A DNA stretch of 64,000 nt, from NCBI GenBank assembly GCA_020633125.1, contig JACKEH010000017.1, positions 4,365 to 68,364 of the forward strand, in the 5' to 3' direction. The position numbers and the translations under genes were made by a program. The stretch's first letter is position 1; each line of letters starts with the position of its first letter. Shown piece by piece: positions 9,324-17,905 of this stretch. The notes under the pieces are model-generated. The model had not been told where the DNA came from and did not search any database. It worked only from the letters and a program-made list of their open reading frames with translations. This DNA is from Sandaracinus sp. GTDB lineage: Bacteria > Myxococcota_A > Polyangia > Polyangiales > Houyiibacteriaceae.

Positions 9324-10490
9324 ATGACCACGAGACGTCGAGGGCTTCGGACCCGCGTGGTGCATGCCGGTGAGGAGCGCCTGAACGGGGCGGTCGCGGC
9401 GCCGATCTTTCGCAGCTCCACCTACGAGCTGGGCGAGCCGGAGTCGTTCGACGACATCCGCTACATCCGCCTGAACAACACCCCGAGCCAACGCGCGGTC
9501 GAGCTCAAGCTCGGCGCCTTGGAGGGGGGCGACGCGATGGTCACGCCGTCGGGAACCGCGGCGGTGTGGCTCGCGCTCGCGCATGCCGCTGGCCCCGGCG
9601 CGCACGTCTTGGCGCCGACCCGCATCTACGGTGGCACCCGCAAGATCCTCGATCTCCTCGCCGCCCGCGAAGGGCTCGAGGTCCGCTACGTCGACCTCGA
9701 GCGCCCGCAGACGTGGGCCGCGGCGCGCACCGAGCGGACCCGCGCGTTTTTCGTGGAGTCGATCGCCAACCCGTGGATGAGCGTCGCGCCGCTCGACGAG
9801 GTCGCCTCGTTCTGCCGCGCCGAAGGGCTCACGAGCATCGTCGACCACACGCTCGCGACGCCGGTGCTCTCGCGGCCGCTCGAGCTCGGTTTCGACTTGG
9901 TCGTGCACAGCGCGAGCAAACACCTCAACGGGCACAGCGACGTCGTGGCCGGGGTGATCGCGGGCGAAGCGACGACGATTCGAGAGATTCGCGTGTTGGC
10001 GAACCGCTACGGCGTGTGTCCCGATCCCGAAGCCTGCGCGCTCTTGGCGCGAGGCCTGAAGACCTTGCCTCTGCGCGTCGAAGCGCAATCGGCTTCGGCG
10101 CTCGTGCTCGCGCGTGCGCTCGACGCCCACGAGGGTGTCGAGAAAGTTTGGTACGCGGGTCTACCCGACGACCCCTCGCATGCGCGCGCCAAACAGCTCT
10201 TCGCGAGCTTCGGCACGCTGCTGTCGTTCCGCGCACGAGGCGGGGCGGAGCGCGCCAAGCGGCTCGTGCGTGCGCTCGAGCTCCCGATCGAAGCCCCGAG
10301 CCTCGGCGGCGTCGAGACGCTCGTGACGCGCCCCGCGACCACCACCCACGCCGGCCTCTCGGCCGAGCTACGCGCGTCGATGGGCATCGACGACGCGATG
10401 ATTCGGGTCTCGGTCGGCGTGGAAGATGCGGCGGATTTGGTCGCGGACTTCGAGCACGCGCTGCGGCGAAGCGCAGTTCACGCCGCCTGA
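9324..10490 (+). CDS. Cys/Met metabolism PLP-dependent enzyme (cystathionine beta-lyase/gamma-synthase type)
   Basis: A cytosolic fold-type I PLP enzyme of 388 residues, the normal length for this family. It begins with the typical TRVVHAGEERLNGAVAAPIF. Other family features are a substrate-phosphate/PLP region VTPSGTAAVW and the aspartate in SIVDHTLATP. The Schiff-base lysine lies in SASKHLNGHSD, which matches the family S-A-T-K-Y-x-x-G-H-S-D pattern. Sequence alone does not separate cystathionine beta-lyase, gamma-synthase, methionine gamma-lyase and O-acetylhomoserine sulfhydrylase. No sulfur-pathway gene is adjacent. Its ATG lies in a short AT-rich patch shared with the divergent transpeptidase gene. 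Confidence 0.88.
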   Translation: MTTRRRGLRTRVVHAGEERLNGAVAAPIFRSSTYELGEPESFDDIRYIRLNNTPSQRAVELKLGALEGGDAMVTPSGTAAVWLALAHAAGPGAHVLAPTRIYGGTRKILDLLAAREGLEVRYVDLERPQTWAAARTERTRAFFVESIANPWMSVAPLDEVASFCRAEGLTSIVDHTLATPVLSRPLELGFDLVVHSASKHLNGHSDVVAGVIAGEATTIREIRVLANRYGVCPDPEACALLARGLKTLPLRVEAQSASALVLARALDAHEGVEKVWYAGLPDDPSHARAKQLFASFGTLLSFRARGGAERAKRLVRALELPIEAPSLGGVETLVTRPATTTHAGLSAELRASMGIDDAMIRVSVGVEDAADLVADFEHALRRSAVHAA

Positions 10491-10608
10491 TCGCCACTCG
10501 TCGACCATCCGCTCGCGAACACGGTTCCCACCGTGAATTTCGAGCAATTCCGTGGACCGTCCGGGGGTGTCACCCCTGTGACTTCGAGCCGAAATACTTC
10601 GGACACTC

Positions 10609-10635
10609 TTGATTTGTACTCAAAGTGTTATACAA
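10609..10635 (+). promoter_or_regulatory. Candidate ectoine operon promoter and MarR-type operator
   Basis: This AT-rich island in an otherwise GC-rich region lies 10-36 bases upstream of the ask GTG start. It contains a good -10-like TATACA at 10629-10634; the -35 is unclear (TTGATT at 10609 gives a 14-base spacer). An inverted repeat TTGTA-N12-TACAA spans 10614-10635 and overlaps the -10. EctR of methylotrophs, a MarR-type repressor, binds a pseudopalindrome over the ectA -10 region. The MarR gene at the operon end makes the same arrangement likely here, but the transcription start has not been seen. Confidence 0.45.
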
Positions 10636-10644
10636 CCCGCGCCC

Positions 10645-11853
10645 GTGACGACGAATCACCCAAGTAGTCCCGCGGCGGGGAACCTCTCCCGCCCTTCGTC
10701 CAACCTGGCCGTCCAGAAGTTCGGTGGCTCCTCCCTCTCGACGCCCGAGAAGATCGCCCGCGTCGCCCACCGCGTCGCCGAAGAGGTCCGAAAGGGCCGC
10801 CGGCTCGTGCTCGTCGCGTCCGCGATGGGGGGTCGAACCGACGCCCTCGTCCAGCTCGCAGGCGCGCTCACCGATGCGCCCCCGGCCCGAGAGCTCGACG
10901 CCCTGCTCGCGACCGGCGAGAGCGCCTCGACCGCCCTTCTCGCGATGGCCCTCCAGCAGCTCGGTGTCCCCGCGGTCTCGCTTCGCGGCTGGCAAGCCGG
11001 CATTCGCACCGAAGGCCCGCACGGCCACGCGCGCATCGCGTCGATCGACACCTCGCGCCTGCTCGCCGAGCTCGACGCCGGTCGCGTGCCCGTCGTGTGT
11101 GGCTTTCAAGGCCAGAGCGAGGCCGGCGACGTGACCACGCTCGGGCGCGGTGGCTCCGACACGACCGCGGTCGCGGTTGCGGCGGCGCTCGGCGTGACCT
11201 GCGAGATCTACTCCGACGTCCCGGGCGTCTTCAGCGCCGACCCACGCTTCGTGCGTGGCGCGCGCCTCGTGCCCTGCCTTCGCTACGAAGAGATGCTCGC
11301 GTACGCCGAGCGCGGCGCGAAGGTGCTCAACGAGGACGCCGTGGCCACGGCCCGCGACCTCGGCGTCCCGCTTCACGCACGCGCCACCTTCGCGGCCGAC
11401 GAGGGCACCCTCGTCACCTCCGACGTGCCGATGGCGCCGATCGTCGGCGTGGCGATGCGTCGCGAGGTCTACCGAATTCAGGGCGGCCCCGAGGCCGTCG
11501 ACGGGCTCGTCCGTGCGCACCACGGCGTGCAACGACGCGAGGTCGCCCACGGCTGCCACGAAGCGCTGCTCGTGCTTCGCGAAGGCACGTCCGCCGACGC
11601 CCTGCAGGGTGTCCAGGTGCGCGGTCCCTACGCGAGCGTCTCGGTCGTCGGTCGCCGGGCACCGAAGCTCGGCGACGCCATCGAGGCCGCACTCGACGGC
11701 GTGAACGTGGTCGCCATGGAGCGCTGGACGGACGAGACCTCGACGACCTGCATCCTTCCGACCGAAAAGGGCATCGACGCGCTCTGTGCGCTTCACGCCG
11801 CGCTGGTGGAAGGACGGCCCGCGGCGCCGAAGCGGGAGGAGCTGCGTGCCTGA
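10645..11853 (+). CDS. ask: Aspartate kinase of the ectoine type (Ask_Ect)
   Basis: Phosphorylates L-aspartate, the first step towards aspartate semialdehyde, the precursor of ectoine. The 402-residue protein starts at a GTG (10645). The kinase domain begins with VQKFGGSS and includes SAMGGRTDALV, GGSDTTAV and TLGRGGSD. The C-terminal ACT region is short, as in specialised Ask_Ect enzymes that escape normal feedback by threonine and lysine. That escape is known for the family and not shown here. It is the first gene of the operon, unlike many clusters where ask follows ectABCD, and it overlaps ectA by eight bases. Confidence 0.92.
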   Translation: MTTNHPSSPAAGNLSRPSSNLAVQKFGGSSLSTPEKIARVAHRVAEEVRKGRRLVLVASAMGGRTDALVQLAGALTDAPPARELDALLATGESASTALLAMALQQLGVPAVSLRGWQAGIRTEGPHGHARIASIDTSRLLAELDAGRVPVVCGFQGQSEAGDVTTLGRGGSDTTAVAVAAALGVTCEIYSDVPGVFSADPRFVRGARLVPCLRYEEMLAYAERGAKVLNEDAVATARDLGVPLHARATFAADEGTLVTSDVPMAPIVGVAMRREVYRIQGGPEAVDGLVRAHHGVQRREVAHGCHEALLVLREGTSADALQGVQVRGPYASVSVVGRRAPKLGDAIEAALDGVNVVAMERWTDETSTTCILPTEKGIDALCALHAALVEGRPAAPKREELRA

Positions 11854-12403
11854 GCCCCACGTCGAGCTCGCCTCGAAGACCACGACGCGACTTCGCGCTC
11901 CGAACGCGAGCGACGGCGCCGCGATGTGGGCGCTCGTGCACGAAGCCGGTACGCTCGATCCGAACAGCGCATACCTCTACGTGCTGCTCGCCGATCGGTT
12001 CGCGGACACCTGCGCGGTCGCCGAACGTGACGGTCGTCTGGTCGGCATGCTCACCGGCTTCCGACCGCCGCGCGATCCCGCGACCTATTTCGTCTGGCAG
12101 GTCGGCGTGAGCCCCGTCGCGCGGGGCGAAGGTCTCGCGGGCCGCATGCTCGACGAGGTCGTCGCCCGGCATCCCGAGGTTCGTTTCCTCGAGGCCACGG
12201 TCTCGCCGTCGAACGCGGCTTCCGAGGCGCTCTTCGCCGGCTTCGCGCGACGCCACGGCGCGCCCCTGCATCGCGGCGAGGGCTACGGCGCCGAGCTCTT
12301 TCCACGCCCCCACGGCGGCGTTCCCCACGAGCCCGAGCCGCTGCTTCGCATCGGGCCCTTCGCTTCCCCCCGTTCTTCGACTCCCGAAAGGAGCCTCTCG
12401 TGA
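11846..12403 (+). CDS. ectA: L-2,4-diaminobutyric acid acetyltransferase EctA
   Basis: Acetylates the 4-amino group of 2,4-diaminobutyrate with acetyl-CoA. The protein has 185 residues and a GNAT fold: RAPNASDGAAMWALVHEAG, a TYFVWQVGVSP strand, and the acetyl-CoA loop VARGEGLAGRMLDE, followed by ATVSPSNAASEALF. These match EctA closely. The GTG start at 11846 has GGGAGGAG five bases upstream and overlaps the ask stop. The stop shares a GTGA with the ectB start, so translation is coupled on both sides. Confidence 0.95.
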   Translation: MPEPHVELASKTTTRLRAPNASDGAAMWALVHEAGTLDPNSAYLYVLLADRFADTCAVAERDGRLVGMLTGFRPPRDPATYFVWQVGVSPVARGEGLAGRMLDEVVARHPEVRFLEATVSPSNAASEALFAGFARRHGAPLHRGEGYGAELFPRPHGGVPHEPEPLLRIGPFASPRSSTPERSLS

Positions 12404-13767
12404 CACTCGACTCCACGGCCGACGGCCGTTCCGACACCGCCGTCTTCGATCGCCTCGAATCCGAGGTCCGCGGTTATTGCCGCTCGTTCCCGACCGTCTT
12501 CACGCACGCCGAAGGCGCGATGCTCCGCGACGCGAAGGGTCACGAGTACGTCGACTTCTTCGCAGGCGCTGGCGCGCTGAACTACGGGCACAACCACCCG
12601 GTGATGCGCGACGCGCTCGTGTCGTACCTGCAGAGCGGTGGCGTCGTGCACACGCTCGACCTCCACACCGCCGCGAAGGCGCGTTTCCTCGAGACCTTCG
12701 AGGAGGTCGTGCTTCGTCCGCGCAAGCTCGACATGAAGATCATGTTCCCCGGCCCGACCGGGACGAACGCCGTCGAAGCCGCGCTCAAGCTCGCCCGCAA
12801 GGTCACCGGCCGCACCGAAGTGGTCGCGTTCACCAACGGGTTTCACGGCATGACGCTCGGCGCGCTCGCGGTGACGGGCAACTCGGGCAAGCGCGCGGGC
12901 GCCGGGGTTCCGCTCGGTCACGCGCAGGCGCTGCCCTACGACGGCTACCTCGGCGAGTCCGTCGACACCCTCGATCTCTTCGAGCAGATGCTCGCCGACG
13001 GATCGAGCGGCCTCGACCTTCCCGCGGCCGTGATCTTGGAGACCGTGCAGGCCGAAGGCGGCGTGAACGTCGCCAGCCCCGAGTGGTTGCGGCGTCTGCG
13101 CAAGATCACCGCCGAGCACGGCGTGTTGCTCATCGTCGACGACATCCAGGTCGGCTGCGGCCGCACCGGTCCGTTCTTCTCGTTCGAGCGCGCCGGCATC
13201 CAGCCCGACATCGTCACGCTCTCGAAGTCGCTCTCGGGCTTCGGTCTGCCCTTCGCGATCACGATGTTCCGTCGTGACCTCGACGTCTGGCAGCCGGGCG
13301 AGCACAACGGCACCTTCCGCGGCTTCAACCTCGCGATGGTCACGGCCACCGTCGCCCTCGACACCTTCTGGCGTGACGACGTCTTCGCGAAGGAGACCGA
13401 GCGAAAGGCTGCGCTCATCTCGGAGCGTCTCCACGCGATCGCGAAGAAGACGCCCTTCGTGAAGCAGCACCGAGGGCTCGGCCTCATTCAAGGGCTCGAG
13501 TGTGTGCCCGCCTCCCGCGCGACCGCGGTGTCGAAGGCCGCCTTCGCGCGCGGGCTCGTGGTCGAGACCGCCGGTCCGAACGACGAGGTCCTGAAGCTCT
13601 TGCCGCCGCTGGCGATCGACGAGGCGACGCTACTTCGTGGGCTCGACTTGCTCGAAGCCGCCTTCGCGCACGTCACGCGCCGCCACGAGGACGACGAAGA
13701 GGACGAGCCGAAGGTGAACGGCGGATGGGAACCGGTCGTGCACGCCGGCGCGGAGGTGTGTCGATGA
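12400..13767 (+). CDS. ectB: Diaminobutyrate--2-oxoglutarate transaminase EctB
   Basis: Converts aspartate semialdehyde to 2,4-diaminobutyrate using glutamate and PLP. The protein has 455 residues and a fold-type I class III aminotransferase pattern: FFAGAGALNYGHNHP, the PLP aspartate in LIVDDIQVGCGRTG and the lysine in TLSKSLSGFGLP. The GTG start follows GAAAGGAG. The C-terminus has about 25 extra residues, rich in acid (RRHEDDEEDEPK), compared with the usual 420-430. This tail may be a lineage-specific extension. It overlaps ectC by four bases (ATGA). Confidence 0.95.
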   Translation: MTLDSTADGRSDTAVFDRLESEVRGYCRSFPTVFTHAEGAMLRDAKGHEYVDFFAGAGALNYGHNHPVMRDALVSYLQSGGVVHTLDLHTAAKARFLETFEEVVLRPRKLDMKIMFPGPTGTNAVEAALKLARKVTGRTEVVAFTNGFHGMTLGALAVTGNSGKRAGAGVPLGHAQALPYDGYLGESVDTLDLFEQMLADGSSGLDLPAAVILETVQAEGGVNVASPEWLRRLRKITAEHGVLLIVDDIQVGCGRTGPFFSFERAGIQPDIVTLSKSLSGFGLPFAITMFRRDLDVWQPGEHNGTFRGFNLAMVTATVALDTFWRDDVFAKETERKAALISERLHAIAKKTPFVKQHRGLGLIQGLECVPASRATAVSKAAFARGLVVETAGPNDEVLKLLPPLAIDEATLLRGLDLLEAAFAHVTRRHEDDEEDEPKVNGGWEPVVHAGAEVCR

Positions 13768-14162
13768 TCGTTCGTGCGCTCTCCGAGATCGTCGGCTCGC
13801 CCCGCGACGTCAGCGGCGAGACCTGGACCAGCCGTCGACTCCTGCTCGCGCACGAGGGCATGGGCTTCTCGCTGCACGACACGCTGATCCACGCGGGCAC
13901 CGAGACCCGCATGCACTACAAGCACCACCTCGAAGCCGTCTATTGCGTCGAGGGCGAGGGCACACTCGAGGACCTCGAGTCGGGCGTCACGCACGTGATC
14001 TCCGCCGGCACGATGTACGCGCTCTCGGGCCACGAGCGGCACGTGCTGCGGGCGAAGAGCACGATGCGGATGATCTGCGTGTTCAATCCGCCCGTGACGG
14101 GGCGCGAGGTGCACGGGGACGACGGCGCGTACCCGGCGCCCGAAGGAGCGAAGGCGTCGTGA
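13764..14162 (+). CDS. ectC: Ectoine synthase EctC
   Basis: Cyclises N-gamma-acetyl-2,4-diaminobutyrate to ectoine with loss of water. The 132-residue cupin has the standard length. Clear EctC features are ETWTSRRLLL, TETRMHYKHHLEAVYC, which carries the metal-binding residues, and the second cupin stretch ALSGHERHVLRA. The iron-binding Glu, Tyr and His seen in characterised EctC enzymes appear to be present (E of the HLEAVYC stretch, Y of MYALSGHE, H of that same stretch). It starts at an ATGA overlap with ectB and ends in a GTGA overlap with ectD. Confidence 0.95.
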   Translation: MIVRALSEIVGSPRDVSGETWTSRRLLLAHEGMGFSLHDTLIHAGTETRMHYKHHLEAVYCVEGEGTLEDLESGVTHVISAGTMYALSGHERHVLRAKSTMRMICVFNPPVTGREVHGDDGAYPAPEGAKAS

Positions 14163-15091
14163 ACGCGGAGCCGCAGCCCGCGCGCGTGGGCCGCACCTCG
14201 CCCTACCCCTCGCGTCTCCCCGAGGGCTCGTCGGAGCGTTTCCTTTCGCGCGACGTGCCCACCGTGTGGACCGAAGGTGCCGCCGGCCCGCTCGAAGCGC
14301 GCGAGCTCGCGCATTTCGCGAAGGAGGGCTTTCACGCGTCGCCCTCGTTCTTCGCGCCGGCCGACGTCGCGGCGATGCAGATCGAGCTCGAAGCGCAGCT
14401 CGCGTGGGCGCGCGCGAACGCGGACGATCCGCGCGTCATCCTCGAGCCCGGCAGCGACGCCGTGCGATCGATCTTCGCCGTGCACGAGACCAGCGAACGT
14501 TTCGCGGGCCTCGCGCGGGACCCGCGCCTGCTCGGATTGGCGCGTCAGATCCTCGGCGACGAGGTCTACTTGCACCAGACCCGCCTGAACTTGAAGCCAG
14601 GTTTCGACGGCAAGGAGTTCTGGTGGCACTCGGACTTCGAGACCTGGCACCACGAAGACGGCATGCCGACGATGCGCTGCTTCTCGTGTGTCGTCGCGCT
14701 CTCCGAGATCACCGAGCACAACGGGCCGGTGATGTTCGTGCCGGGCTCGCACCAGACCTTCGTGAGCTGCGTGGGCGAGACGCCCGACGCGAACCACGAG
14801 CGCTCGCTGCGCGCGCAGACGATCGGCGTGCCGAGCCGTGAGGCGATCGCGACGCTCGTGGAGCGCCACGGCCTCGTCGCGCCGAAAGGTCCCGCGGGCA
14901 CCGTGATCCTCTTCGACTGCAACCTGATGCACGGGAGCGGCGGCAACGTCACGCCCTTGCCGCGGCACCATCTCTTCTTCGTCTACAACGCGATGAGCAA
15001 CCGCGTGGGTCCGCCGTATTCGGCGCGACACCCGCGACCGGAGCACATCGCGACGCGGACGAAGATCACGCCGCTCATCGACGCGAGCTGA
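14159..15091 (+). CDS. ectD: Ectoine hydroxylase EctD
   Basis: A non-haem Fe(II)/2-oxoglutarate dioxygenase that converts ectoine to 5-hydroxyectoine. The protein has 310 residues, near the usual 300. The strictly conserved EctD block is visible as FWWHSDFETWHHEDGMP, giving the H-x-D iron ligands. The second histidine lies in DCNLMHGSGGN and the 2-oxoglutarate arginine appears further on. The GTG at 14159 overlaps the ectC stop. Its presence means the cell should make hydroxyectoine as well as ectoine, commonly favoured under heat or stationary-phase stress in other bacteria. Confidence 0.95.
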   Translation: MNAEPQPARVGRTSPYPSRLPEGSSERFLSRDVPTVWTEGAAGPLEARELAHFAKEGFHASPSFFAPADVAAMQIELEAQLAWARANADDPRVILEPGSDAVRSIFAVHETSERFAGLARDPRLLGLARQILGDEVYLHQTRLNLKPGFDGKEFWWHSDFETWHHEDGMPTMRCFSCVVALSEITEHNGPVMFVPGSHQTFVSCVGETPDANHERSLRAQTIGVPSREAIATLVERHGLVAPKGPAGTVILFDCNLMHGSGGNVTPLPRHHLFFVYNAMSNRVGPPYSARHPRPEHIATRTKITPLIDAS

Positions 15092-15093
15092 AC

Positions 15094-16521
15094 GTGGCCG
15101 CCGCCGTCTTCGTGGTGACGCTGCTGGCGTTCACCCTCCTCGGCGTGGCGTCCGCGTGGCGCCGCACCGACACCCCACGCGACTACCTCGTCGCCGACCG
15201 AAAGGTCCCGGCGTGGCTCGCCGCGCTCTCGGCCGTCGCGACCAACAACAGCGGCTTCATGTTCGTGGGCCTCATCGGCTTCACGTACGCCTACGGCGTG
15301 CAAGCCGTGTGGCTGCAGCTCGGTTGGGTCGTCGGCGACTTCTTGTGTTGGGTTCGTTTCCATCGCCGCGTGCGCGAACGAAGCGGCGACCTCGACGCCA
15401 ACGGGGTGCCGACCTTGCTGGCGACGGACGAGAACGGTCGCCGAGATCCCGTGATCGCGGGCGTCGCGGCGTTGCTCACGTTCTTCTTCTTGGCCGGCTA
15501 CGCCGCCGCCCAGCTCAAGGCCGGCAGCACCGCGCTGCACGCGCTCTTCGGATGGGACGCGCGCGTCGGCGCAGTCCTCGGCGCCGTCGTCGTCGTGCTC
15601 TATTCGTTCTCGGGTGGGCTTCGCGCGTCGATCTGGACCGACGCCGCGCAATCGTTCGTGATGCTCTTCGCGATGATCGCGCTGCTGATCGCGGCGACGT
15701 CGCGGCTGCCGCTCGGAGAGCTCTTCGACGCGCTTCGCGCCGAAGATCCCATGCTCGTGGAATGGATGCCGCGCGAAGGCTTGGCCTTCGGCTTCCCGCT
15801 CTACCTGCTCGGCTTCGTCTTCGGGGGGCTCGGTGTGCTCGGCCAGCCGCACATCCTCGTGCGCACCATGAGCCTCGACGATCCCGCGAACGTGCCCAAG
15901 GCGCGCGTGATCTACTTCGCGTGGTTCGTGCCGTTCTCGATCGCGGCGGTCGTCGTCGGGCTCTACGCGCGGGTCGTGCCGCTCGAGCTCGTGAGCGAAG
16001 GCGCCAACGTCCCGATCGGCGAGCTCGCGATGCCGGCGCTCGCCTCGGTGCTCTTGCCGGACGCGCTGGTCGGCCTCGCGCTCGCGGGCCTCTTCGCGGC
16101 GACGATCAGCACCGCGGACTCGCAGCTGCTCTCGTGCTCGGCCGCGGTGACGCAAGACCTCGTCCCGCGCTGGCGCGAGAGCTACCTCGCCGGAAAGCTC
16201 GCGACCCTCACGGTCGGGGCGCTCGCGTTGTTCCTCGCGCTCCGCGCCAACGAAGGTGTGTTCGCGCTCGTGCTGATGGCGTGGTCGGCGCTCGGTGCGA
16301 GCCTCGGTCCGTTGCTCGTGCTTCGGCTCGCGGGCCGACCGGTCGCGCGACCGACCGCGCTCGCGATGATGGCGGCCGGTGTCGTCACGGTCTTCGCGTG
16401 GAGCGGGCTCGGCCTCTCGGGCGCGGTCTTCGAGCTGCTGCCGGGCATGGCGGCCGCGTTCGTGGCCTACGGGCTCGCACCGCTCTTGTGGCGACCGGCG
16501 CGCGCGGAGGCGGCCCAGTGA
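15094..16521 (+). CDS. Sodium:solute symporter family transporter, probable compatible-solute importer
   Basis: A 475-residue membrane protein with 12-13 helices of the SSS/PutP family. It opens with DYLVADRKVPAWLAALSAVA, the family's typical first loop and helix 1, followed by NNSGFMFVGLIGFTYAYG. The later GLFAATISTADSQLL stretch matches the sodium-site serines and threonines of helix 8. It starts two bases after ectD at a GTG. SSS-type transporters are found in some ectoine clusters as ectoine/hydroxyectoine recovery systems, so import of these solutes is the best inference; proline or another osmolyte remains possible. Confidence 0.85.
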   Translation: MAAAVFVVTLLAFTLLGVASAWRRTDTPRDYLVADRKVPAWLAALSAVATNNSGFMFVGLIGFTYAYGVQAVWLQLGWVVGDFLCWVRFHRRVRERSGDLDANGVPTLLATDENGRRDPVIAGVAALLTFFFLAGYAAAQLKAGSTALHALFGWDARVGAVLGAVVVVLYSFSGGLRASIWTDAAQSFVMLFAMIALLIAATSRLPLGELFDALRAEDPMLVEWMPREGLAFGFPLYLLGFVFGGLGVLGQPHILVRTMSLDDPANVPKARVIYFAWFVPFSIAAVVVGLYARVVPLELVSEGANVPIGELAMPALASVLLPDALVGLALAGLFAATISTADSQLLSCSAAVTQDLVPRWRESYLAGKLATLTVGALALFLALRANEGVFALVLMAWSALGASLGPLLVLRLAGRPVARPTALAMMAAGVVTVFAWSGLGLSGAVFELLPGMAAAFVAYGLAPLLWRPARAEAAQ

Positions 16522-16546
16522 CGAAGGCTCCGAGGAAGGAGAAGCC

Positions 16547-17173
16547 GTGAGCTGGACGTCGTTCCTCGGGGTCTTCGTGCCGCTGCTCGCGATCACGAAC
16601 GTGCTGCCGGTCTTGCCGGTCACGCTCTCGATCCTCGAGGACGTGCCGGAGAGCGAACGTCCGCAGGCGACGCGCCGGGCGCTCACGACGGTGCTCGTGG
16701 TCGGCATCTCGGTCGCCATCGCGGGCGGCGCGCTCTTGCGGTGGTGGGGCCTCACGACGGAAGACCTCCGGATCGCCGGCGGACTCGTGCTGCTCATCTT
16801 CGCGATTCACGATCTGCTCTTCTCGCAGATGGAGCGAAAGAGCCGCGCCAAGGCGCTCGACGAATCGATCGACGACGACCTCGGCAACGCGCACGAGCTC
16901 TCGATCGTGCCGCTCGGAGTCCCGATCCTGCTCGGTCCCGCGGGCATGACGGCGCTGCTCGTCTTCGGGGAGACACGCGGCATCGTTCCCACGCTGCTCG
17001 CGTTCCTGGCGAACTTCGCGATCAACGCCGCGCTCTTGTTGAACGCGGGGCTCGTTCGCCGCGTCTTCGGCCGCGCCGTGGTGCGTGCGACCGGCAAGGT
17101 GATGAGCCTCGTCTTGGCCGCGCTCGCGGTCTCCATGCTCCGCACCGGCATCGAGGCGACGCTGGGTGGCTGA
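16547..17173 (+). CDS. MarC family integral membrane protein
   Basis: A 208-residue protein with six hydrophobic segments and the typical MarC/UPF0056 pattern. It opens with FLGVFVPLLAITNVLPVLPV; residues IVPLGVPILLGPAGMTALL form the conserved fourth segment. The GTG at 16547 has AAGGAG six bases upstream. MarC proteins are not multidrug pumps despite the name, and their function is unknown. Its place inside an ectoine operon suggests a link to osmotic or solute movement across the membrane, which is an inference from context. It overlaps the regulator gene by eight bases if the first GTG of that gene is used. Confidence 0.85.
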   Translation: MSWTSFLGVFVPLLAITNVLPVLPVTLSILEDVPESERPQATRRALTTVLVVGISVAIAGGALLRWWGLTTEDLRIAGGLVLLIFAIHDLLFSQMERKSRAKALDESIDDDLGNAHELSIVPLGVPILLGPAGMTALLVFGETRGIVPTLLAFLANFAINAALLLNAGLVRRVFGRAVVRATGKVMSLVLAALAVSMLRTGIEATLGG

Positions 17174-17783
17174 GTTGGCAGTGGACGGGGGCAGCCTGAC
17201 GACCTACCGGGACCCCGGTGACGAATCGACACGCCGCTGCTACAACGGCCGCCGAGCCGTGACGAGTCGCTTCGAAGAGTCCATCTTGGTCTCCCTACGG
17301 CGCATGGCCCGCGCGGTCGACCTACACAGCCGTCAGCTCGCGAAAGAACACGAGCTGACGGGCCCACAGCTCGTCTGCCTGCGCTACGTGCAAGGACACG
17401 ACGGCGTGACGCCCAAATCGCTCGCGACGGCCGTCTCCCTGAGTCAGGCCACCGTGACGGGCATTCTCGACCGCCTCGAGCGGCGAGGCCTGGTGTCACG
17501 CATGCGTTCGACCATCGACAAGCGTGTGGTGCACCTGGCGGTGACCGACGCGGGACGCGAGCTCGTGGCCGAGGCCCCCTCGCCTCTCTCCGAAGCCTTT
17601 CGTGCCCGCTTGGCCGCTCTACCGGACGGCGAACAAGGCATGATCGATTGGGTGCTGCGACGGATGGTCGAGATGATGGAAGCGACCGACGTGGACGCCT
17701 CTCCAATCCTCACGACCGGCGACGTGACGGCCGACCACGACGAAGTCGCGCGCTTCTTGGACCCGAAGAAGGAACGCGACTGA
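17166..17783 (+). CDS. ectR: MarR family regulator, EctR-like
   Basis: A winged-helix DNA-binding protein of up to 205 residues. The core is LILVSLRRMARAVDLHSR-like helix 1 (ILVSLRRMARAVDLHSR), ELTGPQLVCLRYV, the recognition region SLSQATVTGILDRLERRGL and the wing RSTIDKRVVHLAVTDAG. This is clearly MarR. As last gene of an ectoine operon it matches EctR, which represses ectABC-ask in methylotrophic and halophilic bacteria. The start is uncertain: a GTG at 17166 overlaps the MarC gene, while a GTG at 17259 would give a 174-residue protein starting at TSRFEES. The symbol is assigned by family and context. Confidence 0.85.
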   Translation: MAELAVDGGSLTTYRDPGDESTRRCYNGRRAVTSRFEESILVSLRRMARAVDLHSRQLAKEHELTGPQLVCLRYVQGHDGVTPKSLATAVSLSQATVTGILDRLERRGLVSRMRSTIDKRVVHLAVTDAGRELVAEAPSPLSEAFRARLAALPDGEQGMIDWVLRRMVEMMEATDVDASPILTTGDVTADHDEVARFLDPKKERD

Positions 17784-17800
17784 CGAAGCGCGTGGACGAG

Positions 17801-17905
17801 CGCGCTCCCTCCCCAATCGGCCAAGCCGGATTGGGACCCCTCCCACCACCGAGCGCCGCGACCATTCGCACGGATTTCGATCCGTGCCAGTGGTGGGCGC
17901 TCTCA
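17801..17905 (-). repeat. Interspersed multi-hairpin element, copy A
   Basis: One copy of a repeat also found near 27.5, 41.8, 45.2 and 50.7 kb. It lies between the convergent ectR and lipoprotein genes. Reading the minus strand it opens with TGAGAGCGCCCAC, whose TGA is the lipoprotein's stop. GCACGGAT-TTCG-ATCCGTGC is a perfect stem with a TTCG tetraloop. A second hairpin has outer arms CCCAATC and GATTGGG. Other copies have CCCGATC/GATCGGG-type arms, so paired bases changed together. It probably ends transcription; other roles are open. Confidence 0.75.

Noticed and set aside
14983..16797. Long minus-strand open frame opposite the symporter gene
   Set aside because: Highly charged, repetitive Arg/Glu/His composition, and the plus-strand symporter and MarC genes are unmistakable.
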